A model generated the notes under the pieces. That model ran no database searches. It saw only the letters and a list, made by a program, of their open reading frames with translations, and was not told the origin of the DNA. Shown piece by piece: positions 1-7,695 of a stretch of DNA of 64,000 nt. The translations under genes were made by a program, and so were the position numbers. Numbering within the stretch: position 1 is the first letter of the stretch; the number at the start of each line of letters is the position of its first letter. This stretch comes from Thauera sp. K11 (GTDB lineage Bacteria; Pseudomonadota; Gammaproteobacteria; Burkholderiales; Rhodocyclaceae): contig NZ_CP023439.1 in NCBI RefSeq assembly GCF_002354895.1, positions 5,084,001-5,148,000 of the forward strand. The letters are read 5' to 3'.

Positions 1-13
1 TCCTCCGCGTGTT

Positions 14-1606
14 TTGCAAGTGACGTTGCCGATCGGCGGCGACGATGCGGAAAACCCGCGTCTCGCCCTGCTGCAGGGGCATGCCGGTGCGGCGGTGTGG
101 GACATGCCCGTACCTGCTGCCGGCCGCGTCGATCCCGCCGGTCCCGCGTCGTGGTCGCCGGGCTTTGCCCGCGTGCTGGGCTACCCGCCGGGGCAGCGGC
201 TGGCCGGGAGGGTGGACAACCTCGCCCGCCTGCTGCATCCGGACGACCGCTCGGCGACGCTGGAAGCGCTCGGCGAATACATGCGCAGCGGCGAGGGCGG
301 CTTCGCGGCCGAGTGCCGGCTGCGCTGCCACGACGGCTATTACCGCTGGTTCCGGCTCACCGCGGATGCGCAGCATGATGCCGACGGGCGGGTATCCTGG
401 ATCGGCGGAGCGCTGACCGACATCCACGAACTCGTCGCCAGCCGCCGCGCGCTTGCCCGGGCGGACGGGCTGCGTTCGCTCAACCGGTTCCACGACCACG
501 CCGCCCGGCTGGCGAACGCGGTCGCGCGCATGCGGCTGGACGGGCTCGACGAGGGCGTGCTGAACTGCCTGCGCATCCTCGGCAGCTATCTCGAGGCCGA
601 CCGGGCCTATCTGTTCCGCGTCGACACTGCGCAGAAGGCGTGGGTGGTCACCCACGAATGGTGCGCCGAAGGCATCGTGCCGCGGCCCTGCAAACCCCGG
701 GACATGCCTTTCGGGCTGTTCCCCGGTCTGTGCGACAGCCTGCGCCAGGGACAGGGGATGGCCATCGGCGGAGCGGGCGATCTCGCCCGCCTGAGCCCCG
801 CGGCGCAGGCATACCTGGAGGCGCAGAGCGTGCACGCGATGCTGATCCATCCGGTGTGCGCAGACGGCGAGCTGCTGGGTTTCGTCGGCTTCGACGACAC
901 CCGCCGCGAACGCCAGTTCTCCGATACCGACCGCGCGCTGCTGGCCCTGGCGGCCGAGAACCTGTCGGCCCTGATGATGCGCCACCGCCACTACCAGCGC
1001 GAACAGGAGGCGCGCCGCGCGCTCGAGCGGGTCAACCACCAGCTCGTCGAGGCGCTGGCCGAGGTCGAACGGCTGGCGCGCCACGACGCGCTGACCGGCC
1101 TGTTCAACCGCGGCTGGCTGGATCAGGCGCTGAAGGCGGAGGCCAGGCGTTTCCGGCGGGCACCGTACCCGCTGTCCGTCATCCTGATCGACATCGATCA
1201 CTTCAAGCAGATCAACGACACCCGCGGCCACGACGCCGGAGACCGCGTGCTGATCGCGATCGCCGCCGCCCTGCGGCGGGAGGTGCGGGGAGGCGACAGC
1301 GCCGGCCGCTGGGGCGGGGAGGAGTTCCTCGTCATCGCGCCCGACACGCCGCGCGATGCCGCGCTGCAGCTTGCCGAACGCCTGCGTGCGGCGATCGCCG
1401 GCCTGAGGCTCGCGTGCCCGGCCACCGCCAGTTTCGGCGTCGCCGAACTGCAGGCGGGCGAGAGCATCAGCCGCCTCCTGATACGGGCCGACCGCGCCCT
1501 CTACCGGGCCAAGCAGGAAGGCCGCGACCGCGTCTGCGGTGCACCGCCGGATGCAGGCACGGACGGTATCCGGGCGCGGCAGGGCCGTGTTTCTGATGCA
1601 AATTAA
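14..1606 (+). CDS. PAS-GAF-GGDEF diguanylate cyclase (5' end uncertain)
   Basis: Predicted to make cyclic di-GMP from two GTP. Read from a TTG it has 530 residues: a PAS fold at about 30-140, a GAF domain at about 180-325, a short helical linker, and a GGDEF domain at about 355-515. The active site reads RWGGEEF, and an RxxD product-inhibition site (RGGD) lies exactly five residues before it, so catalysis and feedback both look intact. No signal peptide or membrane segment is visible, so it is probably a soluble cytoplasmic sensor-cyclase; the ligands of PAS and GAF cannot be told from sequence. The frame remains open to the left edge of the window, so the real start may lie outside it and the TTG is only the first candidate. 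It is followed by a cytochrome gene on the same strand, but about 130 bp with possible control sites separate them. Confidence 0.88.
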   Translation: MQVTLPIGGDDAENPRLALLQGHAGAAVWDMPVPAAGRVDPAGPASWSPGFARVLGYPPGQRLAGRVDNLARLLHPDDRSATLEALGEYMRSGEGGFAAECRLRCHDGYYRWFRLTADAQHDADGRVSWIGGALTDIHELVASRRALARADGLRSLNRFHDHAARLANAVARMRLDGLDEGVLNCLRILGSYLEADRAYLFRVDTAQKAWVVTHEWCAEGIVPRPCKPRDMPFGLFPGLCDSLRQGQGMAIGGAGDLARLSPAAQAYLEAQSVHAMLIHPVCADGELLGFVGFDDTRRERQFSDTDRALLALAAENLSALMMRHRHYQREQEARRALERVNHQLVEALAEVERLARHDALTGLFNRGWLDQALKAEARRFRRAPYPLSVILIDIDHFKQINDTRGHDAGDRVLIAIAAALRREVRGGDSAGRWGGEEFLVIAPDTPRDAALQLAERLRAAIAGLRLACPATASFGVAELQAGESISRLLIRADRALYRAKQEGRDRVCGAPPDAGTDGIRARQGRVSDAN

Positions 1607-1623
1607 ATCTATCGTCGGTGCTG

Positions 1624-1637
1624 TTGCAAACCTGCAA
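1624..1637. promoter_or_regulatory. FNR/CRP-like palindrome upstream of cytochrome c gene
   Basis: The sequence TTGCA-aacc-TGCAA is a perfect 5+5 palindrome with a 4-bp centre, the spacing of FNR/DNR-type sites (consensus TTGAT-N4-ATCAA). The half-sites differ from that consensus in their two inner bases. It lies about 100 bp before the cytochrome start; a weak -35/-10 pair (TTGTTT at 1643, TAGGAA at 1666, 17-bp spacer) lies downstream. Binding is inference. Confidence 0.35.
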
Positions 1638-1735
1638 TAAAGTTGTTTCCGGCGACATTCCGGCGTAGGAAAATGCCCCTGCGTGGGTTAACATCCCGCC
1701 AGTTTCAACCGCCCTACATCCATGAGGTAAGGACC

Positions 1736-2044
1736 ATGAAAGTGTTCGTTGCTGCCGCGGTTGCCGCGGGTCTTCTGTCGGCCGCTCCGGCCTTTGCCAA
1801 CGCCGACCTCGCCAAGGCCAAGAACTGCCTTGCCTGTCATGCGGTGGACAAGAAGCTGGTGGGCCCGGCGTACAAGGACGTCGCTGCCAAGTACGCCGGT
1901 CAGAAGGAAGCCGCCGCGGCGCTGGCGACCAAGATCCAGAAGGGCGGCGTGGGCGTGTGGGGCCAGATCCCGATGCCGCCCAACCCGCAGGTGAGCGAGG
2001 CCGAGGCCAAGACGCTGGCTGCCTGGATCCTGTCGCAGAAGTAA
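1736..2044 (+). CDS. Cytochrome c551/c552-type class I monohaem cytochrome c
   Basis: A small periplasmic electron carrier of 102 residues. Residues 1-21 form a signal peptide ending in an AFA cleavage site, leaving a mature protein of about 81 residues, the usual size for c551. The haem-binding motif CLACH sits near the mature N-terminus, and the IPMPPN segment supplies the axial Met ligand, as in Pseudomonas c551 and related electron donors to cytochrome cd1 nitrite reductase and to peroxidases. The ATG at 1736 is chosen because it follows a good ribosome site (AGGTAAGGA) and starts the signal peptide; an in-frame upstream ATG at 1643 would give a non-signal N-terminus. The gene is monocistronic, ending before two hairpins. 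Which oxidase or reductase it serves is not shown here, since no nir gene is in the window. Confidence 0.92.
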   Translation: MKVFVAAAVAAGLLSAAPAFANADLAKAKNCLACHAVDKKLVGPAYKDVAAKYAGQKEAAAALATKIQKGGVGVWGQIPMPPNPQVSEAEAKTLAAWILSQK

Positions 2045-2055
2045 TTCCCGCCCGG

Positions 2056-2097
2056 CGTATTCCACATGACGTATTCCGCCTGACGTATTCCACATGA
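2056..2097. repeat. Three tandem 14-bp repeats just after the cytochrome gene
   Basis: Three head-to-tail copies of CGTATTCCACATGA start at 2056, 2070 and 2084. The outer copies are identical and the middle one differs at two positions. The block starts 11 bp after the stop codon and ends just before the terminator-like hairpins. It is not coding. Confidence 0.9.
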
Positions 2098-2099
2098 CT

Positions 2100-2127
2100 C
2101 CGGCCTTCCGCGCTGCGTGAAGGCCGG
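2100..2127 (+). terminator. Hairpin downstream of cytochrome c gene
   Basis: CCGGCCTTC at 2100-2108 pairs perfectly with GAAGGCCGG at 2119-2127 across a 10-nt loop. No T-tract follows, so it may serve as an mRNA 3' end stabiliser or a weak terminator. Confidence 0.5.
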
Positions 2128-2147
2128 GCGCATGCCCGGCGGCCCGA

Positions 2148-2175
2148 GGGGCCGGCATCGTATGATGCCGGCCCC
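2148..2175. terminator. Bidirectional hairpin between convergent genes
   Basis: GGGGCCGGCATC at 2148-2159 and GATGCCGGCCCC at 2164-2175 form a perfect 12-bp stem with a GTAT loop. It stands between the cytochrome gene (plus strand) and the receiver-GGDEF-EAL gene (minus strand, ending at 2216). It is suited to end transcripts from both sides, although no T-tract is present. Confidence 0.55.
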
Positions 2176-2215
2176 GTTCGTTTGCGGCGCTGCGCACCGG
2201 GTGCGCGGTACCGTC

Positions 2216-4396
2216 CTAGTGTGTGGAGTGGGACGGGACCTGCCTGAGCCAGGCTTCGGCTTCGTGCGCCGTGCCCGGCCGGGCGAACAGGTAGCCCTGC
2301 ATGACGTCGCAGCCCAGGGCACGCAAGGCGTCGGCCTGCTCCTGACGCTCCACGCCCTCGGCGATGATCTGCAGGTTGAATCCGCGGGCGATGCCGGTGA
2401 TGGCGGAGATGATGGGGTTGGTCAGCGCCACGTCCAGTTCGCGGATGAAGCTGCGGTCGATCTTCAGCGTGCTGACCGGGAACTTCTGCAGGTAGGCGAG
2501 CGCGGAGTAGCCCGTGCCGAAGTCGTCGATCGCCACGCCGATGCCGGCTTCGCGCAACTGGCGCACCTTGGTGGCGACGCCGGCGCTGTCGTTCATCATC
2601 ATGCTCTCGGTGATCTCGAGTTCGACCTGGCCGGCCGGCAGGCCGTGCTGCGACAGGCAGCCGACGATGGAGCGCACGACGTCGCGGTGGTCGAAGTCGT
2701 GCGGCGACAGGTTGATGGACAGCTTGACGTCCGTGTGTCCGGAGCGGCGCCAACGGGCCAGTTGGGCACAGGCGGTGTCGAGGACCCAGCGGCTGATGTC
2801 GCCGATCAGCCCCACCTCTTCCGCCACCGGGATGAAGGACGAAGGCGGCACCAGCCCGAGTTGCGGATGATTCCAGCGCAGCAGCGCCTCCAGGCCGATC
2901 ACCCGCTGCTGCGACAGGCTGATCTGCGGTTGATAGAAGAGTTCGAGTTCCCCGCGCTCGAGCGCCTGGTGCAGGTCGTTCTCGAGGGCGATGCGCTCGC
3001 GGTGATGCGTGTTGAGCTTGGGGTCGAAGAAGCGGAAGGCATTCTTCCCGGAGCGCTTGACCTGGTACATCGCGATGTCGGCGTGGCGGGTCAGGTCTTC
3101 GGCCGTGTTGCCGTCGCGCGGATACAGCGCGATGCCGATGCTCACCGTGGCGCGGAAGTCGCCCTGGCTGAGCTTGATCGGCTCGCCGAGGGTGGCGACG
3201 ATCTTGCGCGCGATCGTCTCGGCGTCCTCGGGCTGGTTGATGTCGGGCAGCAGCACGGTGAATTCGTCGCCGCCCAGCCGCGCCAGGGTGTCGCCGCGGC
3301 GCAGGCCGGAGGACAGGCGGGAGGCGATGGCGCGCAGCAGCAGGTCGCCCTCGGCATGGCCGTAGGTGTCGTTGACCAGCTTGAAGCGGTCGACGTCGAC
3401 GAACATCACCGCCAGCGCGCCGGTCCGCCGCTGGGCCTGGGCGATCGCCAGTTCCAGGCGGTCCTTGAACAGCACGCGGTTCGGCAGGTGGGTGAGCTGG
3501 TCGTGGTAAGCCTGGAACGAGATGATCTCCTCGGCGCGCTTGCGCTCCGAGATGTCGCGCGCCACGCCGTACAGCCCCACGACGCGGCGTTCGCCCTGCT
3601 GGCTGATCATCGGGATGCCGGTCAGCGACACGGTGACGCTGTCCGCCTCGACCGGGGAGGGTTCGCCGCGATTGCGGCGCAGGCGCAGCTCGACGCTGAA
3701 GCTCTCGCCCGGCATCGTGCTCGGCAGGCTCAACAGGCCACAGATGCGGTCCACGTCCTCGGGCATGACCAGCGTGGTGAACGGACGCCGCATCAGCGCG
3801 CCGCGCTCGAAGCCGAGCAACTGCCTCACCCGCGGATTGATGTAGCTGAAACGGCCTTCCGCATCCAGCGTGAAGATCAGGTCGGGCGAACTCTCCACCA
3901 GGTAGCGGTGCAGCTTCTCGGATGCCTTCAGGCGCTGCTCCATCGCCCGGTTGGCCTTCTCCAGGGCGGCCTTGTGCAGGGCGCTCTCGACGGCGCGCTG
4001 CAACTGGGCGATGTGGTAGGGCTTGCGGACGTAGTCGTCGGCGCCGCGGCGCAGCGCGCCGATCACCGCGTCGACGTCGTTCTCGCCGCTGATGATGATG
4101 ACCGCCTCCTCCCGCAACTGCTCGACCAGCCAGTCGAGCAGCACGAGGCCGGTGCCGTCCGGCAGGCGGTAGTCGAGTAGGATGAGGTCGTAGGCCCGTT
4201 CCGACAGGAACGCGATGCCGTCGGCCACCGTACCGCAGGCGTCGAAGTTGCGGCATGGCTTGGCGAGTACCTGCGTGAACGTCGCCCGCAGCGACGCATC
4301 ATCGTCGACGATCAGGATGCGGACCGCTGGTTCCTGCTGCTGCCCGGGTGCACCGCTGGACGTTGCGTTGAAGGGTTGCTCACCCGGGATGGCCAT
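2216..4396 (-). CDS. Response regulator with PAS, GGDEF and EAL domains
   Basis: A 726-residue phosphorylation-controlled cyclic di-GMP enzyme. Residues 25-140 are a receiver with the acidic pair IVDDD, the phosphoacceptor Asp in LILLDYRLPDG and the Lys in RKPYH. A PAS domain spans about 165-290. The GGDEF domain (motif RLGGDEF near 374) has an RxxD inhibitory site (RRGD) five residues before it. The EAL domain starts near 490 and keeps GLEALLRW, the LEITES acidic motif, DDFGTGYSAL, KIDRSFI and AEGVE, so both cyclase and phosphodiesterase sites look intact; which activity dominates cannot be told. Its start lies 52 bp after the stop of the HDOD-histidine kinase gene on the same strand, which suggests that kinase is its phosphodonor. 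No membrane segment is seen. Confidence 0.93.
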   Translation of the reverse strand: MAIPGEQPFNATSSGAPGQQQEPAVRILIVDDDASLRATFTQVLAKPCRNFDACGTVADGIAFLSERAYDLILLDYRLPDGTGLVLLDWLVEQLREEAVIIISGENDVDAVIGALRRGADDYVRKPYHIAQLQRAVESALHKAALEKANRAMEQRLKASEKLHRYLVESSPDLIFTLDAEGRFSYINPRVRQLLGFERGALMRRPFTTLVMPEDVDRICGLLSLPSTMPGESFSVELRLRRNRGEPSPVEADSVTVSLTGIPMISQQGERRVVGLYGVARDISERKRAEEIISFQAYHDQLTHLPNRVLFKDRLELAIAQAQRRTGALAVMFVDVDRFKLVNDTYGHAEGDLLLRAIASRLSSGLRRGDTLARLGGDEFTVLLPDINQPEDAETIARKIVATLGEPIKLSQGDFRATVSIGIALYPRDGNTAEDLTRHADIAMYQVKRSGKNAFRFFDPKLNTHHRERIALENDLHQALERGELELFYQPQISLSQQRVIGLEALLRWNHPQLGLVPPSSFIPVAEEVGLIGDISRWVLDTACAQLARWRRSGHTDVKLSINLSPHDFDHRDVVRSIVGCLSQHGLPAGQVELEITESMMMNDSAGVATKVRQLREAGIGVAIDDFGTGYSALAYLQKFPVSTLKIDRSFIRELDVALTNPIISAITGIARGFNLQIIAEGVERQEQADALRALGCDVMQGYLFARPGTAHEAEAWLRQVPSHSTH

Positions 4397-4448
4397 CGCT
4401 CCACGCTCGATTCGGGATTCAAGATTGTGCGGTTACATAATGCAACAC

Positions 4449-6440
4449 TCAGCCGGATTGATCCAGCGGCACAAGGATCTGGAAGCTGGTGCCGCTGCCC
4501 GGCTGGCTGCGGCACACGATGGACGCCTTCCATTGCGCGAGGATGTCGCGCACCACGCTGAGGCCCAGCCCCTGATGGCCGCCGCCCTTGGTGCTCGGGC
4601 GCGGCGAGAACAGGTCGGCGAGGCGGTCCGGCGGCAGGCCGGGGCCGTTGTCGGCCACCCGGATCTCGACGTGGGCGCGTCCGTTCAGGATGACCTCGCC
4701 CATCACCGACACCACCAGCCGCTTGCCCGGCTGGAGTGCCTCGGAGGCATTGCGGAACAGGTTCAGCAGGACCTGCTTGAGGGCCGACGCAGGCATGGCC
4801 GCGGGCGGGACGTCCCGCGCCGCGCGCAGCTCGAACCCGATGCCGTGCTGTGCGAACAGCGGATCGCCATAGACCGCGCGCATCTCGAGCAGCAGGTCGG
4901 TGACGCGGCAGATCGGTATCTCGGCGGCGCCCACCGGCAGATCCGCGGCGCGGCGCAGCAGGTTGTCGATGCGTTCGAGTTCTGCGTTCAGCAACAGCAT
5001 CTCGTCCTGCAGCGGACTGTCGTCGGCGTGCTGCTGTCCGAGCAGGTCGAGCCGGTTCTTGATCACCGTCAGCGGGTTCGTGGCCTCGTGCGCGATCTTG
5101 CGGACATGCTCGCGGAACTGCTGCTGCAGCGCCGCTTCCCGCGTCGCGACGTCGGTCAGGCGGCGTTGCGACGAACGGATGGCGCGTGCCGCCGCACCCA
5201 GCAGGGCAGCCGACAGGCTGCGGAGCGCCGCGGCGGCACGCTCGGCGCTTTCCGGCAGGACGGCGGTCGCCGTGTAGCCCGCGGCCGGCAGCGGCAGGCA
5301 GTCGAAGCCGCGCTGTCCCAGCCAGCGCGCGACGTGCCAGTCGGCCGTGCTGCGGCGCGGCGTCGCGCCTGTGTAGGCGTGGCTGGAAGGCTGGCCGGAA
5401 CGCGCCGACAGCGCGATGCAACTGCGTTCGTCGTCGAGGCGCAGGTCGAGTTCGTCGAAGAGCGCGGCGGTGGAGCCGGGGGGGCCGGGCAGCAGCGACC
5501 GCAGCAGGCCGCTCTCGTCGGCGGCGAGCAGGATGGGTTCGATGGCGAGGCCAAAGAAAGGCGAGCCGATGGCGAGGCGGTCGGCGATCTGCCCGGCTTC
5601 GAGGTCGGCGAAGGCGGCGTTGAGCAGGCCGGCGATGGCGGCTTCGCGGAAGGGATTGTCCGCCGCTGCGATCAGCGCCCCTTCGCCGCCGCTGGCATGG
5701 GCCGGCAGCGGGTAGGCGGCGTGGCCCGACACAATGTAGGCGACGTCGGTGCGCAGGCTGGCGATGCTGGCGGCGGTGAGCCCGGTCAGGGCCGCGACCT
5801 CTGCGGTGCGAGCCTGCCAGTCATCGTCGGCGAGCAGTTGCGCGGCGTGCAGCAGCCGCACGAGCGGATGGGCGTCCTGCAGTTGTTCCGCGAGCGTGAT
5901 GCCGAGTTCCAGGGCGTCGCACACCGCTTCGGACAGCCCGCAGGCGTGGACGATCCGCGTGAATTCCTGCCGCCGGTCGGCCTTCTGCAGCGTTCCGTCC
6001 TCGGCGGCACCGTTCGGGTGCCCGGTGCGGACCTGTTCGGCCAGATGGCGCCACAGGGCGCCCAGGTAGGCTTCATCGGGGCGCGGGTAGCGCGTTTCGA
6101 GCGCGAGGTGCAGCGCGCATTCGCCGCGCAGCAGCGCCATGCCGCCGTCGCCGCCGGGGGCGGACGGCATGCGTCCGACGCCGAGCATCCAGGCACGCAG
6201 CAGGTCGGGGCCCAGGCGTTCGAGCCGTCGTCGCAGGACGGCGTTCAGGCCCTCGCCGTCGAGTTCGCCCGGGGCCAGCGGCCCCGCGGTGAGCAGCGCG
6301 AGGCACAGCACCGGATCGCGTGCCGCGACCAGCGCGACTTCCGGCCAGTTCGGCGAGGTGGCCGCGAGCAGGCGCACGATGGTCGCGCAGCCATCGGGCA
6401 TCGGTGATGCATCGAGCTCACAGTATGCGGCAGGGACCAT
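4449..6440 (-). CDS. HDOD-domain sensor histidine kinase
   Basis: A 663-residue soluble kinase with an unusual input region. The first ~290 residues resemble an HDOD domain (helical, DPVLCLALL-type segment, and a helix pattern like the HD superfamily core). A less clear GAF-like stretch occupies about 290-400. A helical dimerisation segment carries the H-box HEATNPL with the phosphoacceptor His near 452. The C-terminal ATPase domain (about 530-655) shows an N-box (NLFRNASEAL), the G1 motif VADNGPGLP and the G2 motif GLGLSVVRD. No transmembrane helix is present, so it senses something cytoplasmic. The likely target is the receiver-GGDEF-EAL protein encoded 52 bp downstream. The kinase half is certain; the HDOD assignment rests on pattern similarity and on the HDOD protein encoded just upstream. 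Confidence 0.82.
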   Translation of the reverse strand: MVPAAYCELDASPMPDGCATIVRLLAATSPNWPEVALVAARDPVLCLALLTAGPLAPGELDGEGLNAVLRRRLERLGPDLLRAWMLGVGRMPSAPGGDGGMALLRGECALHLALETRYPRPDEAYLGALWRHLAEQVRTGHPNGAAEDGTLQKADRRQEFTRIVHACGLSEAVCDALELGITLAEQLQDAHPLVRLLHAAQLLADDDWQARTAEVAALTGLTAASIASLRTDVAYIVSGHAAYPLPAHASGGEGALIAAADNPFREAAIAGLLNAAFADLEAGQIADRLAIGSPFFGLAIEPILLAADESGLLRSLLPGPPGSTAALFDELDLRLDDERSCIALSARSGQPSSHAYTGATPRRSTADWHVARWLGQRGFDCLPLPAAGYTATAVLPESAERAAAALRSLSAALLGAAARAIRSSQRRLTDVATREAALQQQFREHVRKIAHEATNPLTVIKNRLDLLGQQHADDSPLQDEMLLLNAELERIDNLLRRAADLPVGAAEIPICRVTDLLLEMRAVYGDPLFAQHGIGFELRAARDVPPAAMPASALKQVLLNLFRNASEALQPGKRLVVSVMGEVILNGRAHVEIRVADNGPGLPPDRLADLFSPRPSTKGGGHQGLGLSVVRDILAQWKASIVCRSQPGSGTSFQILVPLDQSG

Positions 6441-6479
6441 GGGACGCGTGGCGGCAGAGAGGACGGGTGGAGCGCGTCG

Positions 6480-6485
6480 ATTCTA
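6480..6485 (-). promoter_or_regulatory. Possible -10 element for the HDOD-kinase gene
   Basis: On the minus strand the hexamer TAGAAT lies 40 bp upstream of the kinase start, in the 100-bp gap after the HDOD/YuxH-like gene. No good -35 is visible. It suggests that the kinase and regulator may be transcribed apart from the two genes upstream. Confidence 0.3.
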
Positions 6486-6540
6486 GCGGGCGGAAGTGTC
6501 ACGGCGCGTGACCGAGTGCGCAGCGTTGCGCGCGTCGCCG

Positions 6541-7677
6541 TCAAGCCTGCAGGCTGTCGGCGAAGCCCAGTGCGGCCAGTTGCGCGCGATTGATCTTTTG
6601 TGCTTCCAGATGGAGTTCCTGCCCCGCCTTCGCCAGCGCGGTGCCGTCGAAGCTCTCGCACGACTGCGCGAGCCGGAGGAAGGGCGCGAATTCGCCCTGC
6701 TGGTGGAGCAGTGCCTCGGTGACGTTGTTCGGCAGGTTCATCTCGTCGAGCAGGTTCTGCATCGAGGTGCCCAGCAGCAGGTTGAGCAGCGAGAACGCGC
6801 CGGTGATGAAGAGGTTGTCGCGCTCGGCCTTGTCGAAGAAATCGCCGCCCGCTTCCTCCATGAAGCGGCCGCGCGCGATGGCCGTCTGCATCATCGCCGG
6901 GGCGCTGGGGTCGCGGCTGGCGGTGACCAGCAGCAGCGACAGCCATTTGTTCAGGTTGGTGTAGCCGAGGATGCTGACCGCGTGGCGGAAGGACTGGATC
7001 TCGCACATCAGGCCGAAGCCGGCGGAGTTGATGTAGCGCAGCAGCTTGTAGGACAGCGCCACGTCCTGCTTGAGCACCGCCTCGATGTCGCGGATCTCGC
7101 CGTTGTTGCGCACCAGGTTGAGCAGCCGCACGATCTGCGCATGCCCCGGCGACAGCGCCTTGGCGGGCGGGTTGCCGCGCAGGAAGAACCAGCCCGAGGC
7201 GCCGGCGTAGCCCGCCGCCACCGCGTCGCGGAAGGCGCCGACGTCGCCCAGGCCCCACGCCATCGCCAGGCCCGGCGCGTCGGCCGGCGCCGGCTGCCGG
7301 CGGGCGTCCATCAGCACGAAGCGCCAGTCCATGCCCGGCGGCAGCGCGCTGCCCGGCGCATACCAGGTGAGGCACATGCTGGTGCCGGCCGCCTGCAGCT
7401 CGGGGAGCAGGGCCCGGGTCTGCGGATGGGCCAGCGCCTGTACCGGGATCTCGACCACGGCGTTGTCCGGCGGCCGCCAGGCCAGCAGGTCGGGCGTGGG
7501 GATCAGCCGTCCGAAGCTCACGAACACCGGATGGTGCTTCGGCCATACGTCGGCGAGGCCGTCGAGCGTCTCCACCACGGCGCCGATGTTCGGCCCGTGC
7601 GCGATCAGCCGGTTGGCGGTGATCGCGCGGTTCTTGTTCACCACGGGCTCGCGGGTCAGCAGGACGGTCTGGGGCAT
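6541..7677 (-). CDS. YuxH-like signalling protein: degenerate EAL plus HDOD
   Basis: A 378-residue protein of the EAL-HDOD (YuxH/CdgJ) family. The N-terminal ~170 residues follow an EAL-barrel pattern but lack the EAL signature and the metal-binding acidic motifs, so it should not hydrolyse cyclic di-GMP. Residues of about 175-375 form an HDOD domain (KQDVALSYKLLRYINSAGFG and a FRHAVSILG helix). Such proteins act as scaffolds in motility and biofilm pathways in other proteobacteria, such as CdgJ in Vibrio. Its start lies 18 bp after the stop of the ferredoxin-type reductase gene, so the two are probably cotranscribed. It is followed after 100 bp by a second HDOD protein, the kinase, which makes a shared pathway plausible. 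Confidence 0.85.
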   Translation of the reverse strand: MPQTVLLTREPVVNKNRAITANRLIAHGPNIGAVVETLDGLADVWPKHHPVFVSFGRLIPTPDLLAWRPPDNAVVEIPVQALAHPQTRALLPELQAAGTSMCLTWYAPGSALPPGMDWRFVLMDARRQPAPADAPGLAMAWGLGDVGAFRDAVAAGYAGASGWFFLRGNPPAKALSPGHAQIVRLLNLVRNNGEIRDIEAVLKQDVALSYKLLRYINSAGFGLMCEIQSFRHAVSILGYTNLNKWLSLLLVTASRDPSAPAMMQTAIARGRFMEEAGGDFFDKAERDNLFITGAFSLLNLLLGTSMQNLLDEMNLPNNVTEALLHQQGEFAPFLRLAQSCESFDGTALAKAGQELHLEAQKINRAQLAALGFADSLQA

Positions 7678-7695
7678 GCGGGTTTCGCCTTGGGC

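Noticed and set aside
2117..4180. Long open frame on the plus strand opposite the receiver-GGDEF-EAL gene
   Set aside because: It is an antisense shadow typical of GC-rich DNA: no ribosome site, no family motif, and the minus strand carries clear domains.
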